Positions 55,275-64,000 of a DNA stretch of 64,000 nt are shown here, in pieces. Below the pieces are notes generated by a model. The model had not been told where the DNA came from, made no database searches, and worked only from the letters and a program-made list of their open reading frames with translations. Source of the stretch: Dyadobacter sp. 676 (lineage in GTDB: Bacteria; Bacteroidota; Bacteroidia; Cytophagales; Spirosomataceae). The stretch covers positions 4,075,001 through 4,139,000 of the forward strand of contig NZ_CP159289.1 in the NCBI RefSeq assembly GCF_040448675.1, read 5' to 3'. Position 1 is the stretch's first letter, and each line of letters opens with the position of its first letter. The position numbers and the translations under genes are program-made.

Positions 55275-56018
55275 ATGAAACGTTATCTCTCCATTTTAAC
55301 CCTTTCGGTTTGCCTGTTGGGCGTTGTTCTGCCCGCATTGGCGCAAGCCCCTAAAAAGATACCGGCCGACAAGCAGCGCGCATTGCTCTGGAAGCCCGAC
55401 AAAGGTCAGTACTATTTCAGCCACGCGCTGGTGTTCGACTACCAGAACAAGGCCGACAAAACCGCCGGAACGCTGAAAGTGCATCTGGACCCGGTTACGG
55501 GCGCGATGTGTTTTGTGAAGGAAACGAGTTTCGGCCAGGGCGGCAAGGCATTTGATTTCGTGATCGGTTTTCCCGACGGAAAATACATTTTCTGCGGAAC
55601 GGACGAGGATGGCAAAAAAGTACGCGTCAATGAAGTGGTTAAAGAATTCAAACCCGACGCGGATACGAAAAAACAGCAGCAGGACGATTTCAAGACCTAT
55701 TGCGTCCCGACAGAAAACAAACGCGAGGAATTTGGCCTCACCGCGACGGAATACGACCTTACCTATGCTACTTCGGGCAACAAAGAGAAAATCTGGCTCA
55801 CGAAAACGTCATTCAGCGTGTACCCGCTTTATGGCCTCGAATTTGTTGAAAGTGCCGTCAGCCTGCCGGTTTCATTCGATTACATGAACCTGCTGCCTTC
55901 CGATCTGCTGCTTTCGGAGATCGATTCGAAGGATCTGGTATTGAAACTGAAAAATTTCGGGAAAGATCCTTACATGGCAAATACCAAAGGGTACGCGGTA
56001 GTGAAGGTTAACGATTGA
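55275..56018 (+). CDS. Exported protein of unknown function (247 aa)
   Basis: The protein has a clear signal peptide (LGVVLPALAQ) and then a beta-rich domain without recognised motifs. Segments such as GTLKVHLDPVTGAMCFVKE and FCGTDEDGKKVRVNEVVKEF resemble secreted lipocalin-like or outer-surface proteins only vaguely. It stands alone on the plus strand, converging on a DUF4494 gene. I cannot name the family. Confidence 0.65.
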   Translation: MKRYLSILTLSVCLLGVVLPALAQAPKKIPADKQRALLWKPDKGQYYFSHALVFDYQNKADKTAGTLKVHLDPVTGAMCFVKETSFGQGGKAFDFVIGFPDGKYIFCGTDEDGKKVRVNEVVKEFKPDADTKKQQQDDFKTYCVPTENKREEFGLTATEYDLTYATSGNKEKIWLTKTSFSVYPLYGLEFVESAVSLPVSFDYMNLLPSDLLLSEIDSKDLVLKLKNFGKDPYMANTKGYAVVKVND

Positions 56019-56085
56019 TTTTTTAAACGTCGGCCTGGCGTGGGAAAATGTCAGTCCGGGCGGAAAATGTTAGCTCTGAAGCGCG

Positions 56086-56176
56086 AATGTCACCCTGAGG
56101 CGGGGAATGTCACCCTGAGGGCAGTCGAAGGGTAAACGTGACACCGAGCGCCTCGACTGCACTCAGGGATGACATT
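56086..56176. repeat. REP-like imperfect palindrome
   Basis: The gap between two convergent genes contains an imperfect inverted repeat (arms about 56106-56131 and 56151-56176), with core AATGTCACCCTGAGGGCAG matched by the reverse-complement arm. A 15-base piece of the left arm, AATGTCACCCTGAGG, is also repeated directly at 56086-56100. Short palindromes with this kind of core recur at intergenic sites in many bacteria. Confidence 0.6.
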
Positions 56177-56179
56177 CTG

Positions 56180-56719
56180 TCAAGCACTTTCAGCAGGTAC
56201 ATTTTCGGTTTGTATCCCCTCAGCTTGCACGCGTTCAGCCATTACCTCGGCCAACGGGCGCATATTTGCGGGGATTTCGGGCTCCAGATCCTCTTCCGCT
56301 GAATAAGGGAACACGTCGAGGATCGGGGTAAGGGTAATGTCGGTCACTTCGTAGGGGATCAGGAAATTGCGCATGCTTTCGTTGATCCGGTCGAGGGCTT
56401 GCTGGATACCTTCTGCATTCACCAGCATGTAGTTCACGATTTTCTTCTCTTTTCCGCTTTTCTCGTCCACAGAAAAGTAAATCACCTTCGCCTTGAACCA
56501 CTGTTCGCCTTCTTCGTAAGAAAAGAGGTCGGCGAGGCGCATTCTTGAAATGGCGGTAACGCTGAAATCGCTGGCATCGGTGACGATCTGCTTGTAGAGC
56601 CGTGCCTCCGACTCGGTGTACGAAACGGCGTCCACCAGATACGTCTCATTGATCGTTTTCAACCTTCCTGCTTCATCTTCTTTTTGATACCGAATTTTTC
56701 CTAAATACCAGCTGGCCAT
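56180..56719 (-). CDS. DUF4494 domain protein
   Basis: The protein begins MASWYLGKIRYQ (start at 56719) and keeps the DUF4494 pattern: EARLYKQIVTDASDFSVTAI, then WFKAKVIYFSVDEKSGKEKK. It ends in an acidic tail. DUF4494 is common in Bacteroidota and has no known role. It is cytoplasmic. An upstream start at 56782 would add residues that look like leader sequence. The REP-like element lies directly downstream. Confidence 0.85.
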   Translation of the reverse strand: MASWYLGKIRYQKEDEAGRLKTINETYLVDAVSYTESEARLYKQIVTDASDFSVTAISRMRLADLFSYEEGEQWFKAKVIYFSVDEKSGKEKKIVNYMLVNAEGIQQALDRINESMRNFLIPYEVTDITLTPILDVFPYSAEEDLEPEIPANMRPLAEVMAERVQAEGIQTENVPAESA

Positions 56720-56865
56720 ATTCGTGTTGATTGGGTGAAAATTAGAGTCTGCAAATGTAGAGGCTTGGCTGAAAGCACGCAAAAAAATAACACCTTAAAC
56801 TAATAATCCATGCCGCGGGTATGCGTTCTGATACTTACTGTTTAACTTGCGTAAAATATATTGTA

Positions 56866-57498
56866 ATGAAAAAACACATTTGGATGGCCGTAATCGTGCT
56901 GGTTACGGCTGTAATGTCGGGTTGTGGCGTGAGCCGCCAGGTTTCGGAGGCGAAGGCTTTCGGGGATTGTAAATACAACATCGCGTCGGTGGACAGCGTC
57001 TATCTGGCGGGCATCGATGTCCGCGAGTTCCGGAATCTCAGAAGTTTCAGCGATTTTGACTTGGCCAAATATCCCGGACTGGCAATGGGCCTGTTAAGAA
57101 AGAATGTCCCGCTGAACCTACGCGTGAACGTCGATATTACCAACCCAACCCGCAAGCGGGCGGCTATCAACCAGCTTGAATATAAAGTGTTGCTTTCTGA
57201 AAATGAGATTTTTAACGGCTATTTAAGTCAGCTGATAGAAGTCCTGCCGGGCACCACGCCAACACGCGTGCCGGTGAGCTTGCAAACGAATGCGTATCAA
57301 TTGATTTCGAACGATCAGACGCGGGATCAGTTTGTAAATATGATCCTGGCGCTGACAGGCAAGTCGGACGCGAAACCTTCGAAATTCGTTGTGAAAGTAA
57401 GGCCGACGTTGGATATTGCCGGAAAACAGGTCAATTATCCCGGCTATATCACGTTTGAAAAGGAAATAACCAGCCAGATGATCACCGGGGCGCGGTAG
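56866..57498 (+). CDS. LEA-type 2-like lipoprotein
   Basis: From the ATG at 56866 the 210-residue protein has a lipoprotein signal (VTAVMSGC). A beta-rich domain follows with LRVNVDITNPTRKRAAINQL, the hallmark of the LEA-14/water-stress-and-hypersensitive-response fold. It is probably attached to the outer membrane. An ATG at 56821 adds 15 residues before the signal and is less likely. The family function in bacteria is not established. Confidence 0.72.
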   Translation: MKKHIWMAVIVLVTAVMSGCGVSRQVSEAKAFGDCKYNIASVDSVYLAGIDVREFRNLRSFSDFDLAKYPGLAMGLLRKNVPLNLRVNVDITNPTRKRAAINQLEYKVLLSENEIFNGYLSQLIEVLPGTTPTRVPVSLQTNAYQLISNDQTRDQFVNMILALTGKSDAKPSKFVVKVRPTLDIAGKQVNYPGYITFEKEITSQMITGAR

Positions 57499-57536
57499 AC
57501 TCCACGCCCGGTCGCATCTCAAACTGCCACACTGTT

Positions 57537-59363
57537 TTGAAGCAATTTCTGGAAAACCCTCATCTGTTCGAGTATTACAGCATCGTCGTTGTCCTGCTGC
57601 TGCTTTTTGCCGCAACATTTTTGGTTGAAAAAATAAAGGCCTGGCGCCGGTGGCTGGGAGTCGGGCTGATCGCGGCTCCGGTAATCTATTTCTTTCTTCT
57701 GCTCGACGCCCACCTGGTCAATATTCCATATACCGACGATTTCAATCTGCTCGAAACGGTACAGAAACTTCGCAATGCGGGCGGTTTTATAGAGATGCTG
57801 AAAGTGCTTTTCGAGCAGGTAAACCAACACAGGTTCGCATTCGAACGCATTGTGATGCTGCTTATGTTCGTGCTCACGGGGACCGTCAATATCAAAACGC
57901 AGATCATCATCGGGAACCTGTTCCTGTTCGGGATCGGCTATTTGTTGTATGAGGGTTTGAGGAGAGAGCGCATTTCCTGGTACCTGTTCATTCCGGTTCC
58001 CTACCTGCTTTTCAACCTGGTTTATTTTGAAAATGCCTATTGGGGAATCGCGGCACTGCAAAATACGCCGTTGATCTTTTTTGCATTTCTAACCGCGCAC
58101 GGCCTCGCGCGGCAAGACCGGAAGGGTTTCCGCATTGCAGTTGCCGCGGCATTGCTGACGACCTTTACAAGCGGTAGCGGCATGCTCGCCTGGATTATCG
58201 GAATGGTGATACTGGCATTCCAGAAACGGTTCAAAAATCTGCTGTGGTGGATGTCGGGCATGGTCGCGGTGCTGCTTTTCTATTTCCTGTTCGACTATAC
58301 CTTCATCCAATCGCCGGGTGAAAAGGTTTGGGACCACCCGGTTTTCAATGCGATTTATGTATTCGCTTTCTGGGGAAATGCATTGTTCCTCGACGTTCGT
58401 CACCCGCTTGTGCCGGTTTTTCATAAGGACCTGATCGCGTGCGTCGTGCTGGGGGCGGGTATCGCGTTTCTCTTCGGAATTTGGGTGATCAGGGTGTTGA
58501 TCTCCCGAAAGCCCGGCTGGGCCGACTGGTTTCTATGGGGCGCATTGATGTTCACTATGGGCACCGGGGCTATGTTCGTGATCAGCCGCCCCATTCCCGA
58601 CTACGTCATGTATGGCGGCACCGTATTTTCGAGGCGTTATATGATTTTCGGGGTCGTGTTGCTGGCGACCTGCTATGTTTGCCTGGTCGTGATTTTGAAG
58701 GACTGGAAGAAGTGGAAAGATGCATTGGCCGTAGCGGCTTTGCTGGCTTTCGGTATCCTGAATTTCGTCAGCTATTACCTCTCAATCGCTCAAATCCGAA
58801 AACTGCACGATGAACTGGTGATTGACAGTTATTTCTGGAAAAATTACAACACTTTCCTGACCGTGGGTGAGGTCTTTACCGATATTCCGTTCTGGAACCA
58901 TCCCACACGCATGCGCGACCTGATAACTGGGCTGGAATCGGATGGCATAACCGACTTTTACCAGTTTTACGATATGCCGGCACAGGAACGGCTGATCCGG
59001 GAAACAGGGGTGAGCAACCGGACATTTGCGGGAGAATTCGACGCACAGTTTCAGTTCAGGAATGGCGATTACAACCGTTACATGAAGTATTTTAAGTTTT
59101 CCGCTACGCCGGACAATGTCCCGAAAGGTACATTCTATTTCGTTCTGGAATCTGCCCGCTATAACATCGTGCTCCCGGCGGTACCCGTGCCGAATACATT
59201 TTCCGATTTTTTACGAAAAGCTACATATTACAGCAACAATTACCAGTACGGGCTTTACAAACCCAAGCTACCCGAAGGAAAATACCGGGCATGGATCATG
59301 TCGCGGGGCGACTCAGGCAAATGGGAGTCAGTTTACACCGGGAAGCAAGTACTGTTTTATTAG
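57537..59363 (+). CDS. Large multi-pass membrane protein of unknown function
   Basis: The 608-residue protein starts at a TTG (MKQFLENPHLFEYYSI). It has about 10-12 membrane helices in the first 420 residues and a C-terminal soluble domain of about 190 residues (from SYFWKNYNTFLTVGEVF to its end). The profile recalls GT-C-type glycosyltransferases or other polyprenol-linked sugar enzymes, including a D-D pair early in the first loop (TDDFN, about residue 63). No conserved family motif is clear. It follows the LEA-like lipoprotein gene by 38 bases and may be cotranscribed with it. Confidence 0.7.
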   Translation: MKQFLENPHLFEYYSIVVVLLLLFAATFLVEKIKAWRRWLGVGLIAAPVIYFFLLLDAHLVNIPYTDDFNLLETVQKLRNAGGFIEMLKVLFEQVNQHRFAFERIVMLLMFVLTGTVNIKTQIIIGNLFLFGIGYLLYEGLRRERISWYLFIPVPYLLFNLVYFENAYWGIAALQNTPLIFFAFLTAHGLARQDRKGFRIAVAAALLTTFTSGSGMLAWIIGMVILAFQKRFKNLLWWMSGMVAVLLFYFLFDYTFIQSPGEKVWDHPVFNAIYVFAFWGNALFLDVRHPLVPVFHKDLIACVVLGAGIAFLFGIWVIRVLISRKPGWADWFLWGALMFTMGTGAMFVISRPIPDYVMYGGTVFSRRYMIFGVVLLATCYVCLVVILKDWKKWKDALAVAALLAFGILNFVSYYLSIAQIRKLHDELVIDSYFWKNYNTFLTVGEVFTDIPFWNHPTRMRDLITGLESDGITDFYQFYDMPAQERLIRETGVSNRTFAGEFDAQFQFRNGDYNRYMKYFKFSATPDNVPKGTFYFVLESARYNIVLPAVPVPNTFSDFLRKATYYSNNYQYGLYKPKLPEGKYRAWIMSRGDSGKWESVYTGKQVLFY

Positions 59364-59387
59364 CGCCCGGAACGGCCACCCTCATTT

Positions 59388-60152
59388 ATGCAAATACTTA
59401 CTTATAACCTGAACGGCATTCGCGCTGCATTGAAAAACGGCCTGCTCGACTGGCTTCAAACGACGCCCGCCGATATTCTTTGTTTTCAGGAAGTGAAAGC
59501 GACGCCCGATGTCGTCGATCTCTCCGGCTTCCAGGCACTCGGTTACGAGCTGGCGGGATGGCATGCCGCCGAGAAAAAAGGCTACAGCGGCGTGGCTATA
59601 TTTTCGAAAATCAAACCGGATCATGTGATCGCTGGGTGCGGCATCCCCGCCTATGACTCGGAGGGCCGCGTGTTGCGCGCGGATTTCGGCGATATAACGG
59701 TGCTGAACTGCTACTTTCCGTCGGGGACCAGCGGCGACATCCGCCAAAGTGTAAAAATGCGCTTCCTCGCCGATTTTTTTGTTTGGGTAAATGAATTGAG
59801 AAAGGAACGTCCGAACCTGATCATCTGTGGCGACTATAATATCGCCCACACGGAAATCGACATTCACGACCCGGTACGGAACCAGAAGTCGTCGGGCTTC
59901 CTTCCCGAGGAGCGCGCCTGGATGACCGAATGGTTTGCCAGCGGCTACACCGACGCATTCCGGTTCATGAACCCGACCCTGCGCCAATACTCCTGGTGGA
60001 CCTACCGTGCCGGTGCCCGGGGCAATAACAAGGGCTGGCGTATCGATTACATTTCCGTCGCCGATCCGATCAAACACCGCATCGTCGCTGCCCGCCAGTA
60101 CAACGACGCCGTCCATTCGGACCATTGTCCGGTGTGGTTGGAAATCGGGTAG
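59388..60152 (+). CDS. xth: Exodeoxyribonuclease III
   Basis: The 254-residue protein has the exonuclease III fold: LTYNLNGIRAALKNG, QEVKA (catalytic Glu), CGDYNIAH, and the end segment SDHCPVWLEIG with the catalytic His. It is an AP endonuclease and 3'-5' exonuclease for DNA repair in the cytoplasm. It lies 24 bases after the membrane protein gene. Full length. Confidence 0.95.
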   Translation: MQILTYNLNGIRAALKNGLLDWLQTTPADILCFQEVKATPDVVDLSGFQALGYELAGWHAAEKKGYSGVAIFSKIKPDHVIAGCGIPAYDSEGRVLRADFGDITVLNCYFPSGTSGDIRQSVKMRFLADFFVWVNELRKERPNLIICGDYNIAHTEIDIHDPVRNQKSSGFLPEERAWMTEWFASGYTDAFRFMNPTLRQYSWWTYRAGARGNNKGWRIDYISVADPIKHRIVAARQYNDAVHSDHCPVWLEIG

Positions 60153-60227
60153 GGGGTTGGGCGTGGATGTGTCTTTCAATAGCGACGATATTTATTTATT
60201 TTTATAGAAGCGAAAACTCAATGATTA

Positions 60228-60809
60228 ATGGATACCGAAATGCAGTTGACTTTAAGGATGGTTAGCCCGATGAGTGATGAAGAATTCTTTCAGTTCTGCC
60301 AGATCAACGACACACTAGAGTTCGAAAGGGACTCGCATGGAAATATTATACTTATGTCACCAACTGGAACGTTAACGGGTAGTTTTCACCCTCATATCCT
60401 GGCAGCCATTTACAACTGGAACGTGGTCTCGGGCCTGGGCGAAGTTTTCGATTCATCTACCGGGTTTACGTTGCCGAATGGGGCGGTGAGGTCTCCCGAT
60501 GCGTCTTGGATCAGAGCTGAGCGCTGGAATAGTGTTCCCGAGGATAGAAAGGATAAATTTGCACCAATCTGCCCTGATTTTGTGGTAGAAGTTCGTTCCA
60601 AGTCGGATGAGCTAAATTATTTGCCCGAAAAAATGAAGGAATATATAGGTAATGGTGCACAACTTGGATGGTTGATCGATCGCTTTGATAAAAAGGTCTA
60701 CGTTTTTCGGGCGGATGCCCCAGTTGAAGTTCTGCCGACCAATGTAATTCTTTCCGGGGAAAATGTTCTACCCGGCTTCTCGCTAAATCTGGGCAAGTTC
60801 GTCAAATAA
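60228..60809 (+). CDS. Uma2-family (PD-(D/E)xK-like) protein
   Basis: The 193-residue protein has the Uma2 / DUF820 features: SPTGTLTG, GFTLPNGAVRSPDASWI and CPDFVVEVRSKSDELNYLPEK, with the D/E-x-K-type segment EVRSKSD. It is related to restriction-endonuclease-like folds. Such genes are common in cyanobacteria and Bacteroidota and their role is unproven; some may be mobile or toxin-like. It stands alone in an otherwise housekeeping stretch. Confidence 0.85.
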   Translation: MDTEMQLTLRMVSPMSDEEFFQFCQINDTLEFERDSHGNIILMSPTGTLTGSFHPHILAAIYNWNVVSGLGEVFDSSTGFTLPNGAVRSPDASWIRAERWNSVPEDRKDKFAPICPDFVVEVRSKSDELNYLPEKMKEYIGNGAQLGWLIDRFDKKVYVFRADAPVEVLPTNVILSGENVLPGFSLNLGKFVK

Positions 60810-60833
60810 GCAGTAGCTCCGCAGTTTTAACAT

Positions 60834-61448
60834 TTGTCAGTTTTGTTCCAATACTTCCTCATCTACAAGCCCTTCGGAATGCTTTCGCAATTCTCGCGAG
60901 AGGGCGACCATCCGACGCTGGCTGATCTCGATTTTACATTTGCCAAAGATATCTACCCGGTAGGCCGCCTCGACGCGGATAGCGAGGGGCTTTTGCTTCT
61001 GACCAACGATAATTTTCTCAAAACAAAGCTCCTCGAACCGCGCAACAGGCATACGCGCACGTATTATGTGCAGGTGGAGGGAGACGTAACCGATGAAGCT
61101 TGCAGGCGGCTTTCGGGCGGCGTGACGATTTCCATTAGCGGGAAGCCATATAAGACGTTGCCCGCCGAAGTAATGAAAATCGGCGAACCCAGCTTGCCCG
61201 AACGCAATCCGCCGGTCCGTTTCCGGAAAAATATCCCTACGTCGTGGATCTCGGTTACATTGCACGAAGGAAAGAACCGGCAGGTGCGGCGGATGACCGC
61301 GGCGGTGGGTTTCCCGACGTTGCGGCTCGTGCGGTGGTCTATCGGAAAAATTTCATTGGCGGATAAAAAAAATAATTTTCCTAACCCGGGGGACGTATGG
61401 GAAGTTACGCCGAAGGAGGCTAAACTTTTTTATGAAAGGACCTTTTGA
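60834..61448 (+). CDS. RsuA/RluB/E/F-family pseudouridine synthase
   Basis: The 204-residue protein has the catalytic Asp in GRLDADSEGLLLLTND, and YKPFGMLSQF and NRQVRRMTAAVGFPTLRLVR are further family signatures. It lacks an S4 domain at the N-terminus. It makes pseudouridine in ribosomal RNA; the RluE subtype is likely but unproven. The start is a TTG at 60834, with another at 60843. It precedes mutS with an independent promoter between. Confidence 0.85.
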   Translation: MSVLFQYFLIYKPFGMLSQFSREGDHPTLADLDFTFAKDIYPVGRLDADSEGLLLLTNDNFLKTKLLEPRNRHTRTYYVQVEGDVTDEACRRLSGGVTISISGKPYKTLPAEVMKIGEPSLPERNPPVRFRKNIPTSWISVTLHEGKNRQVRRMTAAVGFPTLRLVRWSIGKISLADKKNNFPNPGDVWEVTPKEAKLFYERTF

Positions 61449-61474
61449 CGAGGGTATAAATCATTTGCCCCGAC

Positions 61475-61504
61475 TTGCCAAACCGGAGAGAAGGCTTAAT
61501 TTTG
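61475..61504 (+). promoter_or_regulatory. Bacteroidota promoter for mutS
   Basis: TTG (61475-61477), a 19-bp spacer and TAATTTTG (61497-61504) match the TTG-N19-TAnnTTTG consensus exactly. The start of transcription would fall about 26 bases before the mutS start codon. Confidence 0.7.
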
Positions 61505-61536
61505 TACAAATGCTGTTCTTAAAATTAGGCTGATAA

Positions 61537-64000
61537 TTGGCAAAGGCACATAAAGAAACTCCGCTTAATAAACAATACAATCAGATCAAAGCCAAATACC
61601 CCGGAGCATTGCTGCTTTTCCGGGTCGGCGACTTTTATGAGACGTTCGGCGAGGACGCCGTAAAAGCATCCAAGATACTGGGAATCGTGCTTACACGCCG
61701 GAATAACGGCGGTGCGCATGAGGAACTGGCTGGTTTCCCACATCATTCGCTGGACAACTACCTGCCCAAACTCGTACGTGCGGGCGAGCGCGTGGCGATC
61801 TGCGATCAGCTGGAAGACCCGGCCGCAGCAAAAGGCATCGTGAAGCGCGGCGTAACCGAATTGGTAACGCCCGGTGTGTCGTTCAACGACAACGTGCTCG
61901 ATATCCGGAAGAATAACTACCTCGCGGCGGTACACGTTGGCGGTGAAGGCATGTACGGCATAGCGTTTCTGGATATTTCAACGGGCGAATTCATGGCCTC
62001 GCAGGGCAATGCGGCCTATATTGATAAAATGTTGCAGGGTTTTGCGCCTGCGGAGGTACTCTACTGCAAAAAACACAAGCAGGAATTTAACGAACTTTTC
62101 GGAGGGAAATACCACACTTTTCACCTGGAAGACTGGTGCTTTGGCTACGACTACGGCTTTGAGCAGCTCACCGGCCATTTTCAAACCACGACTTTGAAGG
62201 GTTATGGAATCGATACGCTGCCGCTGGGCATTGTGGCGGCAGGGGTGATTTTGCATTACCTGCGCGAAACCGAGCACAAGGAAGTAGCGCATATCAGCCG
62301 CATTACGCGTTTGGAGGAAGAAAAATATGTGTGGCTCGACCGTTTTACCGTCCGGAACCTGGAACTCGTATATCCCCAGCAGGAAGGCGGTGTACCTTTG
62401 ATCGACATTCTCGACCACACGGTAACGCCTATGGGGGCACGGCAGCTGCGGAAATGGATGGTGCTGCCTTTGAAAGAAAAGGCACCGATTGAAGAGCGTT
62501 TGAATGCCGTCGGCTATTTCCTTGCGCATGAAGAGTTGCACGAGTCGTTGGTCCAGTATTTCAAACAGATCGGCGATCTGGAACGTCTGATTTCCAAAGT
62601 GGCGGTGCGGCGTATCAATCCGCGGGAACTGGTTCAGCTTAAAAAATCCCTGAAACAGATCGCGCCGGTGAAAGAACTGCTGACGGGCGATATTCTAGGC
62701 AAGTTCGCCGGGCAGCTGGATGCCTGCGAAGCGCTGGTGGAGAAAATCGAGCATGAGCTTCGCGACGACGCGCCCATACTATCGAACCAGGGCAGAATGA
62801 TCAAAAGCGGCGTGGACGCCGAGCTGGACGAACTCCACGCGATTTCTTACGAAGGAAAAGACTATCTGATCAGACTCCAGAACCGCGAGATCGAGCGGAC
62901 GGGTATCGGCTCGCTTAAAATCGCTTATAACAAGGTTTTCGGATATTACCTGGAAGTTACACACGCCCATCAGAACAAGGTACCCGCCGACTGGATCCGC
63001 AAACAGACGCTGGTGAATGCGGAACGCTATATTACCCCCGAGCTCAAAGAGTACGAGGAAAAGATCATGAATGCCGAAGACCGCATTTCGGCGATCGAAT
63101 TCAGGATTTTCAGTGAGCTTGTGCAAAAAGCGGCGGAATTTGTGGGGGCAATTCAGCAGAATGCGGTGGTGATTTCGGCGCTGGATGTACTCAGTTCGTT
63201 TGCATTGGCGGCGAGGAAGAACAAATATGTAAAGCCGGGTATCAGCGAAGGTAATGAGCTGGACATCAAGGAAGGCCGCCATCCGGTGATCGAGCAGCAA
63301 CTGCCGGTCGGTGAAAGTTATGTGCCGAATGATGTTTACCTCGACGATTCCAGTCAGCAGATTATCATTATCACCGGTCCGAATATGGCCGGAAAGTCGG
63401 CACTGCTGAGGCAAACGGCGTTGATCGTCCTGATGGCACAAATGGGGTCGTTTGTACCTGCGAAATCGGCGACGGTAGGTATTGTGGACAAGGTGTTCAC
63501 AAGGGTCGGGGCAAGTGATAACCTGAGCCGTGGCGAAAGTACATTCATGGTAGAAATGACGGAAACGGCCAGTATCCTGAACAACCTGAGCAGCAAGAGC
63601 CTGGTATTAATGGACGAGATCGGTCGGGGGACGAGTACTTACGACGGCGTTTCCATAGCCTGGGCCATTACCGAATATCTTCATAACCAATCCAATTGCC
63701 GGCCGAAAACACTTTTTGCCACACATTACCACGAGCTTAACCAGTTGGCGGAAGATTTCCCCCGGATCAAGAACTTTAATGTGGCTGTAAAGGAGGTCGA
63801 CAATAAGGTGGTTTTCCTGCGCAAACTGAAACCGGGCGGCAGTGCCCACAGCTTCGGTATCCATGTGGCGCAGATCGCCGGAATGCCGCAGCCGATCGTG
63901 TTGCGCGCCAGCGAAATCATGCAGCATCTCGAAAAGGACCACGTGGCCCATGAGCACAAGAAGCGCGTGAAGGACATCCCGAAAAATAATTTCCAGCTGA
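61537..64000 (+). CDS. mutS: DNA mismatch repair protein MutS (3' end missing)
   Basis: The gene starts with TTG at 61537, because an in-frame TAA lies directly before it. About 821 residues are in the window and the frame stays open to the edge. The mismatch-reading motif is FYE (33-35, in [13 protein letters not shown]). The core and clamp domains follow. The ATPase shows Walker A GPNMAGKS (614-621) and Walker [17 protein letters not shown] (689-704). It recognises base mismatches and starts repair with MutL. Only the short C-terminal part is missing. Confidence 0.95.
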   Translation, partial: MAKAHKETPLNKQYNQIKAKYPGALLLFRVGDFYETFGEDAVKASKILGIVLTRRNNGGAHEELAGFPHHSLDNYLPKLVRAGERVAICDQLEDPAAAKGIVKRGVTELVTPGVSFNDNVLDIRKNNYLAAVHVGGEGMYGIAFLDISTGEFMASQGNAAYIDKMLQGFAPAEVLYCKKHKQEFNELFGGKYHTFHLEDWCFGYDYGFEQLTGHFQTTTLKGYGIDTLPLGIVAAGVILHYLRETEHKEVAHISRITRLEEEKYVWLDRFTVRNLELVYPQQEGGVPLIDILDHTVTPMGARQLRKWMVLPLKEKAPIEERLNAVGYFLAHEELHESLVQYFKQIGDLERLISKVAVRRINPRELVQLKKSLKQIAPVKELLTGDILGKFAGQLDACEALVEKIEHELRDDAPILSNQGRMIKSGVDAELDELHAISYEGKDYLIRLQNREIERTGIGSLKIAYNKVFGYYLEVTHAHQNKVPADWIRKQTLVNAERYITPELKEYEEKIMNAEDRISAIEFRIFSELVQKAAEFVGAIQQNAVVISALDVLSSFALAARKNKYVKPGISEGNELDIKEGRHPVIEQQLPVGESYVPNDVYLDDSSQQIIIITGPNMAGKSALLRQTALIVLMAQMGSFVPAKSATVGIVDKVFTRVGASDNLSRGESTFMVEMTETASILNNLSSKSLVLMDEIGRGTSTYDGVSIAWAITEYLHNQSNCRPKTLFATHYHELNQLAEDFPRIKNFNVAVKEVDNKVVFLRKLKPGGSAHSFGIHVAQIAGMPQPIVLRASEIMQHLEKDHVAHEHKKRVKDIPKNNFQL

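Noticed and set aside
60228..60809. Uma2-family gene as part of a mobile element or defence system
   Set aside because: There are no flanking repeats, integrases or defence partners, and the neighbours are housekeeping genes.

Overview
This window comes from a Gram-negative member of the Bacteroidota, most likely a cytophagal bacterium close to Dyadobacter or another Spirosomataceae. The evidence is TonB-dependent receptors, a type IX secretion sorting tail, an LpxC-FabZ fusion, S74-domain and DUF4494/DUF2007 proteins, PafA-type phosphatases, and several promoter-like boxes of the form TAnnTTTG. Base composition is around 50% GC. Nothing looks like a prophage, plasmid, transposon or CRISPR array, and most of the region reads as ordinary chromosome.

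Bases 1-14.7 kb are an accessory envelope and uptake region. It holds a TonB receptor (cut by the window edge) overlapping an MFS transporter gene, a DUF3179 membrane protein followed by a second TonB receptor, an ECF sigma factor with a downstream protein that appears to span both membranes, a lipoprotein with an exact five-residue repeat, a CE15-like esterase and a large M4-type metallopeptidase. Bases 15-20.7 kb are a signalling block: one propeller-type sensor kinase and three LuxR-type response regulators, one of which has Glu in place of the phosphoacceptor Asp. Bases 21-24 kb carry two exported proteins (S74 self-cleaving chaperone type and T9SS-tailed) and a tRNA with a CAT anticodon.

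Bases 24-36 kb are mainly core genes: an HD phosphohydrolase, lipid A synthesis (lpxD, lpxC-fabZ, lpxA), a MOSC protein, tsaD and tamB. tamB is split by a frameshift at a run of seven G. Bases 36-45.7 kb hold a thioesterase, a lipoprotein, an M16 peptidase, two tandem PafA-like phosphatases, an NfeD/SPFH pair and an acyl-CoA dehydrogenase. Bases 45.9-48.3 kb encode UDP-glucose to UDP-xylose conversion (ugd, uxs). On the minus strand follows dus, a biotin carrier protein, pyrH and frr. Bases 51-64 kb include a CPBP protease, cdsA, lpxH, several unknown exported or membrane proteins, exonuclease III, a Uma2 protein, a pseudouridine synthase and most of mutS, which runs off the right edge.

The best candidates for new biology are the sigma factor with its double-membrane anti-sigma candidate, the neighbouring pentad-repeat lipoprotein, the Glu-receiver regulator, and the G-run frameshift in tamB. 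All functions are read from sequence motifs by eye. No database search was run.
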